The notes: a model not told the origin generated them from the letters alone. A stretch of DNA of 64,000 nucleotides from Rhinopomastus cyanomelas (GCA_013400115.1 VXBP01004441.1:1-64000), one strand, 5' to 3'; positions 54,053 through 64,000 are shown, counted from the first letter of the stretch. Numbers and translations: made by a program.

Positions 54053-54796
54053 GGTGAAGTTTGTATTCAATATGCGCAGACAGAATGAAAACAGTTAAGA
54101 AATATTGCTTATTAGTAGGATATTTTAAATAAAGTCAAATGGCACGCTAGACTGGCTTCTTGGCAAATGACTGCAGTGGACAGATGGTTTTTCATTATCT
54201 GTGGTACAGAAATACAAGGCTCGCAACAGTGTGTTTTGTGCTGATGGTTATTCATCTGTGAGAGAGTAATTTTCAGTCTGCTCGTCCAGGAAACACTTTA
54301 AATCTTCCTTTGCATCTGCAGAACATCTGCTTAAACTGGGATTGTCAATGTCAATTCTTTATTGCTGGTAGGCCACAGGCTGTCTTAATGTCTTCCCAAA
54401 GCCAAAGAAATGAGTCTGCAGTGGGATTTCAGGGCTGGGATCCAGGGCTTGGCGTCTCGATGCATTCCTCACTTTGTACGCCGTGTCAAATCTTACTCCA
54501 TACCCGTTCTCCTCCCGCTAACATATGGTCTCAACAATTAGCATAGAAAGACCCATTTCTCATGGTAACACTCTACAAATAGTGGAGAAAAGGTACATTT
54601 GGTTTAGATATTTATGTGACCAATATGTTTGATGGCAAGAAAAACTGCAAACAATGAAAGGCCCCGCTATAAGCATTTTAGTGCGACGTGTGGCTTAGTT
54701 AACTAAAGAAAGAGGCAACTGATTTCACATCTAGAAGATAAAACATTTTTGCAAACTACAGTCTCTACTTCAAATTCTCAGTATGAACTTGTAGAT
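54053..54796. other. Unrecognised single-copy stretch
   Basis: No element is recognised. The plus-strand frame of 78 codons at 54310 has no motif. Confidence 0.35.
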
Positions 54797-54966
54797 AATG
54801 GGCTGCCCAGGGGCTGTCCAGATAATGTAGAGTCTTCTTCTCTGGAGAAGTTTAAAACCTGCCTGGTTATGTTCCTGTGAGACTGGTGGTCCTGCTGTGG
54901 CGGGGGGATTGGACTGGATGATCTTACGTGGTCCCCTCCAATCCCTAATGTTCTGTGATTCTGTGT
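54797..54966 (+). mobile_element. CR1 LINE 3' fragment, group A
   Basis: AATGGGCTGCCCAGGGGCTG to AATGTTCTGTGATTCTGTG. The word AGATAATG flanks a 30-base piece at its start, and the GATCTAGG stop region has been lost (GACTGGTGGTCCTGC). Confidence 0.95.
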
Positions 54967-55862
54967 TAGTTTTGTTTCTGTGTTAGGTCTGGGTCTCTGG
55001 CTCAGCAATGCTTTCTGTAGAAGGCAAGCAGGTACCAAGTGCAGGGGCTGCAAGGATGAACTGCTTTCACTTGTCATTTAAGTTGCAAAAGAAAGCAAAA
55101 TAAAACCCACGAGGAACGGCAACCTTGTGTAAAATGAAAATTTAACTTGTGCTCTGGTCAAGCGTTTTATTCCTGCTGCTGGATGTGCAAGAGTTCCTTA
55201 GAAAGCTATTTCTAGCCATGGAGTACAGCACAAGGAGATGAAGTCTGTAGTAGCCGTACAGAATTTAATATTGCTTTTAGTGCTGTGATCCTCAGAAAAG
55301 TGGGTTGCAGAGCTCATCACAAGCTGAACACTAGAGAGGATTCCAAAATGAAGGTGGTAGTTACCCAGCAATTTCCTTCTGTGTTAATTGGAATAAACAG
55401 CTCATCAAGCCACCCTGAAATGTGAAGGTAATGACATTGCTCCGTATGGATGTTTTCTCAGCATGACGCATGTAGCCTTGTGGCTATTAGTGCAGGAGAT
55501 TACTGAGTTGTCTTGACACTTACTCCAGCTATTTGCTCTGCTGGAATTTTACAGATCCCTATCAGTGCCAAGCGCTGTGCCACCATGAGAATGTCCTTGA
55601 CAAATGAGCCCGCTGAGTCTGCACTTGAAAGGAAGCCCATCCGCTGATTTCATCTTGGTTCTGTAATCTTTAAATTTCCCGTTAATTGTGCCAGATGATT
55701 CTGGAACACAAACATGTTCAGACAGCACTTGATCCAGTGAAAATTAAGAAGTTTATTCTTTTAAATAATGCAGCTACTTTATACTTCCCTTTCATGAATT
55801 CCTTGCTTAAAATCAGTCAGGGCTATTATAGTGCAGGTTTGTGACAGTTTTCTTAGGTTTGA
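54967..55862. other. Long CR1-free single-copy stretch
   Basis: About 900 bases without a recognised repeat or exon. Confidence 0.4.
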
Positions 55863-56050
55863 TAACAGAGCCCTGGCAGGGGCTGCCCATGGTGGTTGTG
55901 GAGTCTCCTCCTCTGGAGACGTTTAAAACCCACCTGGCCATGTTCCTGTGTGACTGGATCTAGGTGGTCCTGCTGTGGCAGGGGGATTGGACTGGATGAT
56001 CTTTTGAGGTCCCTTCCAATCCCCAATGTTCTGTGATGCATAATTCTATG
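55863..56050 (+). mobile_element. CR1 LINE 3' fragment, group A
   Basis: TAACAGAGCCCTGGCAGGGG to CCCAATGTTCTGTGATG, then ATAATTCTATG. The ORF2 end C-D-W-I, TAG is kept. Confidence 0.96.
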
Positions 56051-56610
56051 TAAGTTAATTTAAAAAACACACAAAATAAATTTTAAAAATAGAAATAAAT
56101 AAAATCTAGGTTGGAGGGGGAGCCAGAAGGTTCTACTTTGTGTCCTTACATTACATTTTTCACAGAAGCTGCCTGGCTTGCATTTCTCTCCCTCTAACCT
56201 TTCCTTACTCCAGCTCAGCAAGTTACCTGAGCAAACGGAGAACTGGAGGCCGTTAATATGAATGAGAGTGGGAAATGATTAAGTGCCTTCCTGGATCAGA
56301 GTTTTTGGTCTAATTTGTGTGGTATGTGGAGCCGGCTCGGTGTTTAGTGAAAAAACATTGCAAGAAAAGCAATGGGCTTCCACCCATCTGGTTGGTGTAT
56401 TTTGCTGACTGAAAACAAAACAGTCATTTCTTGCACTGAGAACTGAGATTTCTGATGAAAACTGAGAAAGTTGCTCCACTGAGCAACCTGTAGAATTAGC
56501 AAAGTGCTGAAAAAGGACTCATTTTGCTTTACCTGTCCAGCTTTTCTGTGCGTATCCTATACACTCAGGTTTTTACAAGGAAAGAGGATCAAATCAACAA
56601 TTTGCAGAAG
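56051..56610. other. Unrecognised stretch, A-rich at its left
   Basis: A-rich from 56056 to 56108, then mixed. No exon is recognised. Confidence 0.35.
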
Positions 56611-57301
56611 GAATCACAGAACATTAGGGACTGGAAGGGACCTTGAAAGATCATCCAGTCCAATCCCCCACCACAGCAGGATCCCCTAGATCCAGTCACA
56701 CAGGAACATGGCCAGGCACCTTTTAAACATCTCCAGAGAAGATGACTCTGTAACTCCCCTGGGCAGCCCCTTCCAGGGCTCTGTCACTCTCATTGAGAAG
56801 TTCCTTCTCAAATTGATGTGGGACCTCCTGTGTTCCAGGTCACACCCACTGCCCCTTGTCCTATCATTAGATGCCCCTGAGCAGAGCCTGGCTCCATCCT
56901 CCTCACACCCACCCTTCACATCTTTATCAACATTAATGTGGTCACCCCTCAGTCTCCTCTTCTCCAAGCTCAAGAGCCCCAGCTCCATCAACCTTTCCTC
57001 ATCAGGGAGATGCTCCCCTCCCTTCATCATCCCTGTGGCTCTGTGCTGGGCTCTCTCCAGCAGCTCTGTGTCCTTCTGGAACTGAGGGCTGCAGAACTGG
57101 ACACAATATTCCACATGTGGTCTAACTGGGGCAGAGTAGAGGGGGATGAAAACCTCTGTCAATTTGCTGACCACCTCCCTTCTGATCCACCCCAGGGTGC
57201 TGTTGGCCTTCTTGGCCACAAGGGCCCTTTGCTGGCTCATGGTCATCCTGCTGGCCACCAGGATCCCCAGGTCCCTTTGTCCTACACTGCTCTCCAACAA
57301 G
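56611..57301 (-). mobile_element. CR1 LINE fragment, group A, with the longest intact ORF2 remnant
   Basis: Tail at the left (GAATCACAGAACATTAGGGA), 5' truncation at TCTCCAACAAG. About 690 bases, few differences from the majority sequence of the group, and no frameshift in ORF2. See the pseudogene entry at 56686-57300. Confidence 0.98.
56686..57300 (-). pseudogene. CR1 ORF2 C-terminal remnant (reverse transcriptase C-terminal region)
   Basis: A 204-codon uninterrupted frame from the truncated 5' end of the CR1 copy to the family stop. ORF2 of CR1 encodes an endonuclease and reverse transcriptase that copy the element RNA into the genome; this piece holds only the region after the catalytic part. 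In order it shows L-E-S-S and R-D-L-G-I-L near the start, M-S-Q-Q-R-A-L-V-A-K-K-A-N (about residues 21-33), W-I-R-R-E-V-V, V-R-P-H-V-E-Y-C-V-Q-F (near 57-67), L-P-D-E-E-R-L-M-E-L-G-L-L, K-G-G-C-E-E-D-G-A-R-L, E-P-W-K-G-L-P-R-G and the terminus L-C-D-W-I. The first Met is internal, not a true start. The endonuclease and catalytic motifs are absent, so it cannot be active. Confidence 0.95.
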
Positions 57302-57811
57302 AAAAAGCTGTTTCAGAAAGTGTTTTCCGAAGCAGCCACAATTGTCATTGTTTTCACATTCTCTGCCCTGCAGAGGAATATTCTTCAGTGATGAATTCAG
57401 TCCTGAATTGTTGTGATTCGGTTCATCGTCACAATGCCCTGTTATTTTTATGATGATCACTAAATGTTTATTGGTGGTAGTTATAGTTAGTTGTTAATGA
57501 TCATGACTTTCAATATGTCTGTAGAGAAAGAGCTGCTGTTACTCACACTGCTGCCTTAGTTTATTCCACATCTGTGGTCAGTGGAAGTAAAATTTGATAA
57601 TAACCATTAAACTTCCATATGGGAAAAACGCAACTGGCATTTTTTTACAGTAGCAGGAAGGACAACAACTCTTCTTAGATAAGAATGACTGCAACTGTAA
57701 GTGTGCCTGTGTTTCTTCTGAAGTGGTGAAACCCTTGATGAAAGCTGGGCTGCCGTTCAGCGGGACCTTGGTAGCCTGGAGACCTGAGCGGGGAGACACG
57801 GAATGAGCTAT
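57302..57811. other. Unrecognised single-copy stretch
   Basis: No element is recognised. Confidence 0.35.
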
Positions 57812-58225
57812 GACAAGGGCAGTGTAGAGTCAGGCATCTGGGCAAGAACAACCCCAAGGACCAGGATAGGGTGGGGACTGACCTGTTGGAGACCAGCGTA
57901 GGACAAAGGGACCTGAGGGACCTGGTGGCCAGCAGGATGGCCATGAGCCACAAATGGGATCTTGTGGCCAAGAAGGCCAATGGCATGCTGGGGTGGATCA
58001 GAAGGTGAGTGGTCAGCAGATCGAGAGAGATTCTCCTCCCCCTCTACTCTCCCCTCTGGAAAGGGCTGCCCATCAAGGTTGTAGAGTCTCTTTCTCCGGA
58101 GACGTTTAAACCCCTCCTTTCCATGTTCCTTTGCGACTGGATCTAGGGGATCCTGCTGTGGCAGGCGGTTGAACTGGATGATCTTTTGAGGTCTCTTCCA
58201 ATCCCTAATGTTCTGGGATTCTGTT
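57812..58225 (+). mobile_element. CR1 LINE fragment, group A, with a large internal deletion
   Basis: Begins far upstream (GACAAGGGCAGTGTAGAGTC, then CATCTGGGCAAGAACAACCC) and reaches CCCTCTACTCTCCCCT, which is joined to CTGGAAAGGGCTGCCCATCA. In complete copies GCCCTGG occurs at both places, so the ~400-base deletion falls in a short direct repeat. The tail ends GTTCTGGGATTCTGTTA. Confidence 0.96.
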
Positions 58226-58690
58226 AAGTCTCAGTTTTGATCAACCTTTGTTTTTTTAGTGAGCTAGGTTGTGAAGAGAAACATCTCCATGTCCTGAAAC
58301 TCCTGTGGGCTTCAGGGTCCGCCTCCAGAAGATGTTTGGCCAAGCTGCTGCTTATAGTGTCCATGCTTCTGACTCTTGGAAATAGCTGGTTTTATGCAAC
58401 TCCATGTCTCAAAGCAGGCACTATGACAGAGTTTGTTTTTGCCTTTGTTTTGCCACTTGAAAAAGAGTGATTAAAAATGAATGATCCCAAAGGCAGATTT
58501 TGTAGCCTTTCCTTTTGCATTTTTAATGTTAATTGACCGTTTTCAGTATGAAGGAAAAGTTACTCCTAAATAAACACAAGGTCACATTTTCTGTGAGGAA
58601 AAATTTCCTCTTCTAGTCTTTCCTACCTACATGGTGAAAGGATAAGTCACACTTCCTACTTGTTTATCCTCCACAGTCATGATCAGGAGA
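58226..58690. other. Unrecognised single-copy stretch
   Basis: A 77-codon plus-strand frame (58237-58470) has a leucine-rich middle but no recognised domain. I treat it as chance. Confidence 0.35.
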
Positions 58691-58973
58691 TCACAGAGTC
58701 ATAGAACCATTCCTCTTGGAAAAGACCCTTGGGATCATCGAGTCCAACCATCAACCCTACTCTACAAAGGTGACCCTAGACTAGGTCCCCCAACACTACA
58801 TCTGAGCATCTTTTAAACTCATCCAGGGATGGGGACTCAGCCACCATCCTGAGCAGCCCAGTCCAGTGCCTGACCACTCTCTCTGTGAAGAATTTTTTTC
58901 CTGATGTCCAGTCTAACCCTCTGCTCTTGGAGCTGGAAGCCCTTCCCTCTGGTTCTGTCAGTGACTACCTTTG
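58691..58973 (-). mobile_element. CR1 LINE 3' fragment, group B
   Basis: Tail at the left (TCACAGAGTCATAGAACCAT), through GGGATCATCGAGTCCAACCA, CATCCAGGGATGGGGACTCA and TCCTGATGTCCAGTCTAACC, to GGTTCTGTCAGTGACTACCT. Confidence 0.95.
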
Positions 58974-59228
58974 AAAGAATAAAATGTGATTTTATTTGTT
59001 GGGCCCTAGGAGGTCAGTTTAGTACCCAAGTATTAACATGCATCGCTCTGTGACTGCAAAATGAGAATACTTGGCTAAAAACAAAAGGGAAAAATGCTGT
59101 TGCATTGACTGTTTCTTATCCCATTATTACTTGATTTAGCTGCAAGTGGAAATGGCAGGAAAATTTGGACTTTATCAGCCCCATCTCACTGTAATTGCAG
59201 TGAAAGAATGAAAGATGTGATTTTGCAT
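58974..59228. other. Unrecognised AT-rich spacer
   Basis: Nothing is recognised. Confidence 0.3.
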
Positions 59229-59328
59229 TTGTTCCTGCGTGACTGGATCTAGGGGATCCTGCTGTGGTGGAGGGATTGGACTAGATGATCTTTCAAGATC
59301 CCTTCCAACCCCCAATGTTCTGTGATTG
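59229..59328 (+). mobile_element. CR1 LINE 3' tail, group A
   Basis: TGTTCCTGCGTGACTGGATC to CCAATGTTCTGTGATTG. It contains the last codons (R-D-W-I, TAG) and the 3' untranslated region. Confidence 0.95.
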
Positions 59329-59879
59329 TATAGTACAGGAGCTTTTCTGTGTCTGCGTTTGCAATCCAGTGGTGCCTGCACAAAGGTGTCTGAAAAGTCT
59401 CAGCAAGACAAACTGCAAACCCCTCTACACTGCAAATTAGTAAATGCTTCTGAGTGGAAAGAATAGACAGCAAGGCAGGAGCATGGACGTCAGAGCATCC
59501 AGACTGGTTTAAAATGCTTGTTACTCTGATGTGCTGATAATGCAGCGTGAAACCAAGTGTCGCAGAAGTCATCGAGGGACTTCTCAGCCATTATCCTGTG
59601 ACCTTCAAATAAGATCTTAGATTAAAATTGTTTGGTGATAACGACTTTGTATTTGAAACATTATTGTGATTATATACTGTCAACTACTGATGACTTTGAA
59701 GTTACTTGAGGCATGGCAGAGCTAATTATTTTATTGGGTTAGGAAAGCTCAGCACAGGAGTTTGTTATTGAAATACGACGCTCCAGTAAGCTGCAATGCA
59801 AGGGATTCCTCAACTGGCTTCTAACTGAATTCCCTATGTACTGTTATCAGTGGGTGTAGGTCTTGGTCTGTGTTACATG
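59329..59879. other. Single-copy stretch, candidate conserved non-coding DNA at 59560-59800
   Basis: The segment 59560-59800 is AT-rich and complex (GAGCTAATTATTTTATTGGG, TTATTGTGATTATATACTG) and free of repeats. It is a candidate by texture only. Confidence 0.3.
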
Positions 59880-60604
59880 GAATCACAGAACAGTAGGGAC
59901 TGCAAGGGACCTTGAAAGATCATCCAGTCCAGTCCCCCTGCCACAGCAGGATCACCCAGACAGGAGCACATCCAGGTGGGTTTTGAACGTCACCCAGAGA
60001 AGGAGACTCCACAACCTGCCAGGGCAGCACCTTCCAGTGCTCTGTCACCCTCACTGTGAAGTAGTTCCTTCTCCGAGTGATCTGGAACGTCCTCTCACAC
60101 ATTGCCCTTTGTCCTATCATTAGATGCCCCTGAGCAGAGCCCGGCTCCATCCCCCTGACACTCACCCTTCACATATTTACCAGCATTAATTAAGTCACCC
60201 CTCAGTCTCCTCCCAGCTCCCTCAGACTTTCCTCATCAGGGAGATGCTCCCCTCCCTTCATCATCTTTGTGGCTCTGTGCTGGGCTCTCTCCAGCAGCTC
60301 TGTGTCCTTCTGGAACTGAGAGCTGCAGAACTGGACACAATATTTGAGATGTGGTCTCACCAGGGCAGAGTAGAGGGGGATGAGAACCTCTCTCCATCTG
60401 CTAACCACCTCCCTTCTGCTCCACCCCAGGATGCCATTCACCTTCTTGGCCACAATTGCTGGCTCATGGTCATCCTGCTGGCCAGCAGGACCCCCAGGTC
60501 CATTTTTCCTACGCTACTCTCCAACAGGTCAGTCTCCACCCTATTCTGGTCCCTGGGGTTGTTCTTTCCCAGACGCCCATCTCTACACTGCCCTTGTTAT
60601 AGTT
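59880..60604 (-). mobile_element. CR1 LINE fragment, group A, long copy
   Basis: About 725 bases: tail at the left (AATCACAGAACAGTAGGGAC), 5' end near CTGCCCTTGTTATAGTTCAG, which corresponds to the start of the copy at 57812. The minus-strand frame 60453-60202 holds A-K-K-V-N-G-I-L-G-W, V-R-P-H-L-K-Y-C-V-Q-F and M-M-K-G-G-E-H-L-P-D-E-E, then breaks where AGAGCCCCAGCTC is deleted (CTCAGTCTCCTCCCAGCTCC). Confidence 0.97.
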
Positions 60605-61502
60605 CAGTAAATATCTCCCCACCACTTTTATTTCATTGTGTCTTGGGCAGAGGCTCTGTAAAAGTGGTAGACACAGGACAGTGGATTTTTAATCAGCTAA
60701 GTTCTATGAAAGTCACATTACTTGTCAAGAAGTTTAACTGTCTTGTCTGTCTCCCTTTCATATCCCTGGAAGATATCTGCTTCTTGCCTCTAGCTCCCAG
60801 GTTTGTGAGCTCTGTTTAGAGGGGGCCCTCTGCCCTGCTGGGGACTTTACAGTGCAATATATACTGGGAGATGAGAGAATGAGGTCAGAGGGCCATTGCT
60901 GAGGGGAAAAAACAGAGCTGTAAAAGGAATAGCTTTTGGGACCTCTGCAATAGTTAACTCAGACAAGACAGTCTCTGTCACCGATTCAGATCCCATAAAT
61001 GTTGTGAGTGCCAGACCGCTGTGATAAAGAGAACTGGTGTTTTCCGTGTGGCACCATGAATTGTGAGGTGATGGATTGATTTTGTTGTTTCTGTTTTGCT
61101 CTGAATTTTACCTGGATGTTATCCCAGCGTTGGGAGAAACTACATAAAAGAAATTGCACCTTCCTGTGCCGTTATGAACCTGAAGCGATCTCCGTGGTGC
61201 GCAGAAGATGGTGGTAATGCGGGCGAGATTTGATTTGCACAACCCACTGAAATACAAGGGTTAATTGTCTGTGGAACTGTGGCGTGTGGGTTAATTTGAA
61301 CAGATTAGATTACCATGATTAGCAGTGCCTGGGGAACAGCTAAAATGATTCACCATTTACACTGGTTTGCTGCTGCTAGAATGGAAACACCCTGTGCAGA
61401 AAATTCCAGTGATCATTACGTAGGAAAGAGAGGGAGTGGAAAGTTGGAGGGTGGTGTGTGTGGTTCATACATCTGCCTAATTCATCCCAACTGGAAGAAC
61501 CT
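60605..61502. other. Long CR1-free single-copy stretch
   Basis: About 900 bases with no recognised element. Confidence 0.4.
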
Positions 61503-61546
61503 TAGAAAGTTCAGTGGGGACAAGTGTAAGGTCTTGCATCTGTGAA
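61503..61546 (+). mobile_element. Possible CR1 scrap from the upstream ORF2 region
   Basis: GTTCAGTGGGGACAAGTGTA followed by AGGTCTTGCATCTGTG resembles the CR1 block that codes F-N-K-A-K-C-K-V-L-H-L. It is isolated and short, so the call is weak. Confidence 0.4.
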
Positions 61547-61563
61547 TACACAGCCCACCAGCG

Positions 61564-61983
61564 TTTTATGTTAGAAAAGACCCTTGGGATCATCGAGTCC
61601 AATCACCAACCCTACTGTACAAGGTCACCCTGAAACCAGATCCCCCAACACCACATCTAAGCATCTTTTAAACTCATCCAGGGATGGGGACTCAACCCCC
61701 ACCCTGGGCAGCCCATTCCAGTGCCTGACCTCTCTCTCCGGGAAGAATTTCTTCCTGATGTCCAATCTAACCCTCCGCTGTTAGAGCTGGAAGCCCTTCC
61801 CTCTGGTTCTGTCACTGACTGCCTGTGAGAAGAGCCCAGCACCAACATCTCTGCAGTGTCCTTTCAGATAGTTGTAGAGAGTGTTGAGGTCTCCCCTCAG
61901 CCTCCTCTTCCTCAGACTAGACAGCCCCAGCTCTCTCAGTCCCTCCTCATAAGATTTATACTGCAGACCCTTAACCAGCTTAA
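61564..61983 (-). mobile_element. CR1 LINE fragment, group B
   Basis: TTTTATGTTAGAAAAGACCC at the left, where the terminal ~20 bases of the tail are altered or lost, through the CATCCAGGGATGGGGACTCA block to CAGTCCCTCCTCATAAGATT and a decayed 5' side. Minus-strand ORF2 pieces lie at 62098-61781 and 61848-61657. Confidence 0.95.
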
Positions 61984-62657
61984 ATACTCTCTTTCCAGAG
62001 CAATCCAGAATGCAGTCTAGCACATAACAAGAGGCTAGAGCATACAAAAAACCCCAACATGATCTGTGCTTACAAGCAGGGCAAAGCTTCCAAAGCACAC
62101 ATTAGGGAGTTGGCAGTTTTCAAAAACTCTGCTGAAGGATCAGGAGAATGTTTAGGAAGGTTCAGGCACTTCCACAGGCGTTTTGGACATTCACTGTTGT
62201 GTTCTGTAAGTTAATGTAAAATTTCTATATCCTGTCAAGTTTCAGAGTACAAACTTATTGATCTGGTGCCTTTGTGGAGTGGAGAGATAAGTGCTTGTGT
62301 TGCCGTCCTTCCGTGTTCGTTGTGCGTGTTACTTCTAGGTCTGCAAGAGCTCCTCCTAAGTTGTTTTCCTTTCTAGCAGCTGTGTGCTGTTCTAAGGGCT
62401 ACATGAAGGGCTGAGAATGCAAGCTGACACACGGATGATTCTCACAACCAGGTGCATGGACCAAGACTGGCCAGGCACCTCCTACCACAGTCAAGGCCAT
62501 GATTGGGTTGGCCACCAAGAAGAACCTTAGCTCTGCTGCTGGCTGCAACCCACTACTGAGTGGTGGGGATACAGGCCAGACCAGACTTTGATGTGAGGGA
62601 TGGGCCATCCAGGAGGGAAGGCCATGCTGGTGAGAAGCTCTGGAGGGGCCTTAATAG
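61984..62657. other. Unrecognised single-copy stretch
   Basis: No CR1 or exon is recognised. The right end becomes GC-richer toward the 21-bp repeat. Confidence 0.35.
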
Positions 62658-62741
62658 CCCTGATGGGCTGCAGCTGGGCCCTGATGGGCTGCAGCTGGGC
62701 CCTGATGGGCTGCAGCTGGGCCCTGATGGGCTGCAGCTGGG
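62658..62741 (+). repeat. Perfect tandem repeat, four copies of 21 bp
   Basis: The unit CCCTGATGGGCTGCAGCTGG plus G is repeated four times without a difference. It keeps frames open on both strands; the plus-strand frame 62560-62880 reads P-D-G-L-Q-L-G four times. Identity of all copies suggests a recent, probably length-variable array. Confidence 0.96.
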
Positions 62742-62935
62742 CCCCAGGTGCCCCTCCCAGTACAAAAGCAGGGCCCAGTTGCAGAGAGGTGTGAGTCTGT
62801 GTGTGGGTTGCATGCACTTTGCCGATTGCTCCTGTTGTTGGAAGGACCCCCAAGTACCTCTGTCACAGTCGGAGCTTTGAGCTGCAGCAGGACAGGATGA
62901 GCTGGACCAGGGTGAGTGATTGGGTTCTGCATTTC
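62742..62935. other. Unrecognised GC-rich spacer
   Basis: Nothing is recognised. Confidence 0.3.
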
Positions 62936-63388
62936 TCAGGTTTTTAACTTGGTGGTCTCTCGGGGGCTGTTGTGGGTCTTGGACTGCGGCTGGTTTCCCT
63001 GTGGCTGAGTTTTTGGGTCAGGCTGCTTTCTGCTGAGTCTGCAGTGAGCAGGTCTGTTCCGTTTGCTTCCTCCTTTGCTGGTTGTGCTGCTTTGTTGTTG
63101 TGTCTGTAGAGATAGACAATGAAATCTCTGTTGTCTGCTGATGGCTGCGTCCCTTTGGTTAGGGAATGGAATTGGTAAAACACAGAGGCTCGAGCCTTTC
63201 ACAAGCCCTGTTCTGGAGCTTAAAGAGAAGCGGTTTGAAATGTCAGTTTTCTCACCAAAGGTCTGGCTGAAAGCAACAGACCTCTCTGAGAAAATGGCTC
63301 TGAAGGTTTGTTGCTCTTTACACTCTTGGTTACTTATTTCCTTCCTCCTAGTCCACTGAAATTCTGCCCGATGAGCTTCAGATTTCAC
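62936..63388 (-). other. 150-codon open frame of unknown significance
   Basis: This is the longest open frame in the window that lies in neither CR1, minisatellite nor CpG island. The predicted peptide is basic and rich in Ser, Gln, Thr and Lys, with no signal peptide, membrane segment or domain I recognise. No promoter, Kozak context or splice pairing stands out. It may be chance. Confidence 0.15.
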
Positions 63389-63747
63389 ATGTTAATTGAG
63401 CCCCAACTGCACAAGAGGGTCTGTCTTATGCATTTCTGTGAAGAGTGTGTTCACTAACCACAGTACCACCCCTTTCTGGGCAGTTCCAGGCACCTAGACC
63501 CATAAAGGAAGAGTGTCTGGGCAGTTAGTGCCTTTGCAAATGAGCACATTCGGGTGGAGGGAGAGAACTGGCCCTGCCAGATTCCAGTTCTGTGTCCTGT
63601 TGGTGGAGAGATCTAGCCCGTGGCACTGGTGCTGAGCAGGCTGCAAGGAGCCATCTTGTCCTCTGCTGTGTGGTGGTGGAAAAGACAGTGTGAGTGTCCA
63701 GGTAGAAGACAGAGTGTGATTCAGGAACCTCAGAGGTCAGCAGAGGT
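63389..63747. other. Unrecognised single-copy stretch
   Basis: No element is recognised. Confidence 0.35.
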
Positions 63748-63813
63748 GGGGGAATTGGACTGGATGATTTTTGGAGGGCCCTTTCAAACCCTAATGTTCT
63801 GTGTTTCTGTGGC
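63748..63813 (+). mobile_element. CR1 LINE 3' tail, group A
   Basis: GGGGGAATTGGACTGGATGA to CTAATGTTCTGTGTTTCTGT. Only ~65 bases of 3' untranslated region remain. Confidence 0.93.
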
Positions 63814-64000
63814 TGTAGCCATGTGCTCTGTGTGTGTGTGATTTGTGACTGTCTTTCAGCGAATTTCTGTTGTTCAAAACTAATACATGCCCTAAATTTT
63901 CCCTCTCATTCATGCCCATTGCATATTGTCTTAAACAGAGACTTAATGAGACAAATGTTATCTGATTTAGAAAGTCATATTTGGATATTATGATTAGATA
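63814..64000. other. Terminal stretch with a short TG run
   Basis: A short TG repeat lies at about 63828-63840. The rest is AT-rich and unrecognised up to the window edge. Confidence 0.35.

Noticed and set aside
54792..54837. AGATAATG repeated at the start of a CR1 fragment, read as a target duplication
   Set aside because: The second copy lies inside the element rather than at its 3' end, so it is a local duplication at most.
1..64000. Regularly spaced repeats as a CRISPR array or a microbial defence locus
   Set aside because: The repeats are dispersed CR1 retrotransposons of varying length and both orientations in vertebrate-type, CpG-poor DNA. There are no operons, ribosome binding sites or short spaced repeats.

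Overview
The window looks like intergenic or deep intronic DNA from a bird. Almost everything recognisable in it is CR1 (chicken repeat 1), the main avian LINE. I count about 66 CR1 fragments covering roughly 19-20 kb, about 30% of the window. That is well above what is usual for most birds. It fits lineages with known CR1 expansions, such as woodpeckers and allies or hoopoe and hornbills, but the species assignment is an inference. I found no convincing protein-coding exon, tRNA, rRNA or CRISPR array. The many 60-200 codon open frames are mostly CR1 ORF2 remnants, their antisense shadows, or GC-rich minisatellite.

The CR1 copies fall into groups by their 3' ends, and the feature list uses these names. 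Group A (the great majority, and the most alike) ends in GGTCCCTTCCAATCCCTAAT followed by GTTCTGTGATTCTGTGA. Its ORF2 ends in codons for D-W-I just before a TAG about 85 bases from the tail. Group B ends in GATGATCCCAGAGGTCTTTT then CCAACCTGAATGATTCTATGA, with an ORF2 terminus D-L-V. Group C ends in GGTCCTTTCCAGCCATGATG, with an ORF2 terminus A-M-V. Group D collects small, older, more decayed pieces. Nearly all copies are 5'-truncated; none exceeds about 760 bases and none can encode a working element. About 40 copies run on the plus strand and 26 on the minus strand.

Layout. 1-9.7 kb: scattered CR1 copies and a 72-bp tandem duplication near 8.1 kb. 9.7-13.2 kb: the largest CR1-poor block, holding a GC-rich minisatellite (10722-11330) with a 136-bp higher-order period and, next to it, two divergent CTCF-like motifs (11612-11641). 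13-20 kb: CR1 copies and three tandem 129-bp units (18139-18533). 20.8-22 kb: single-copy DNA with a duplicated TATA-like module (21629-21700). 22-45 kb: dense CR1, including rearranged copies (mosaic at 42853, internal inversion at 44481). 45.8-46.1 kb: an isolated CpG island with two strong splice-donor-like sequences, the best candidate promoter or first exon. 46.5-61 kb: more CR1, including a copy bounded by ~145-bp direct repeats (53578-54052) and the longest intact ORF2 remnant (56686-57300). 62-64 kb: CR1-poor, with a perfect four-copy 21-bp repeat.

Several AT-rich CR1-free stretches, for example 48.0-48.35, 51.06-51.4, 23.6-23.9 and 59.5-59.8 kb, have the base texture of conserved non-coding elements, but that needs an alignment to decide. 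The most informative features are retrotransposition by-products: chimeric, inverted, internally deleted and unusually flanked CR1 copies. I see no evidence for a novel gene system.
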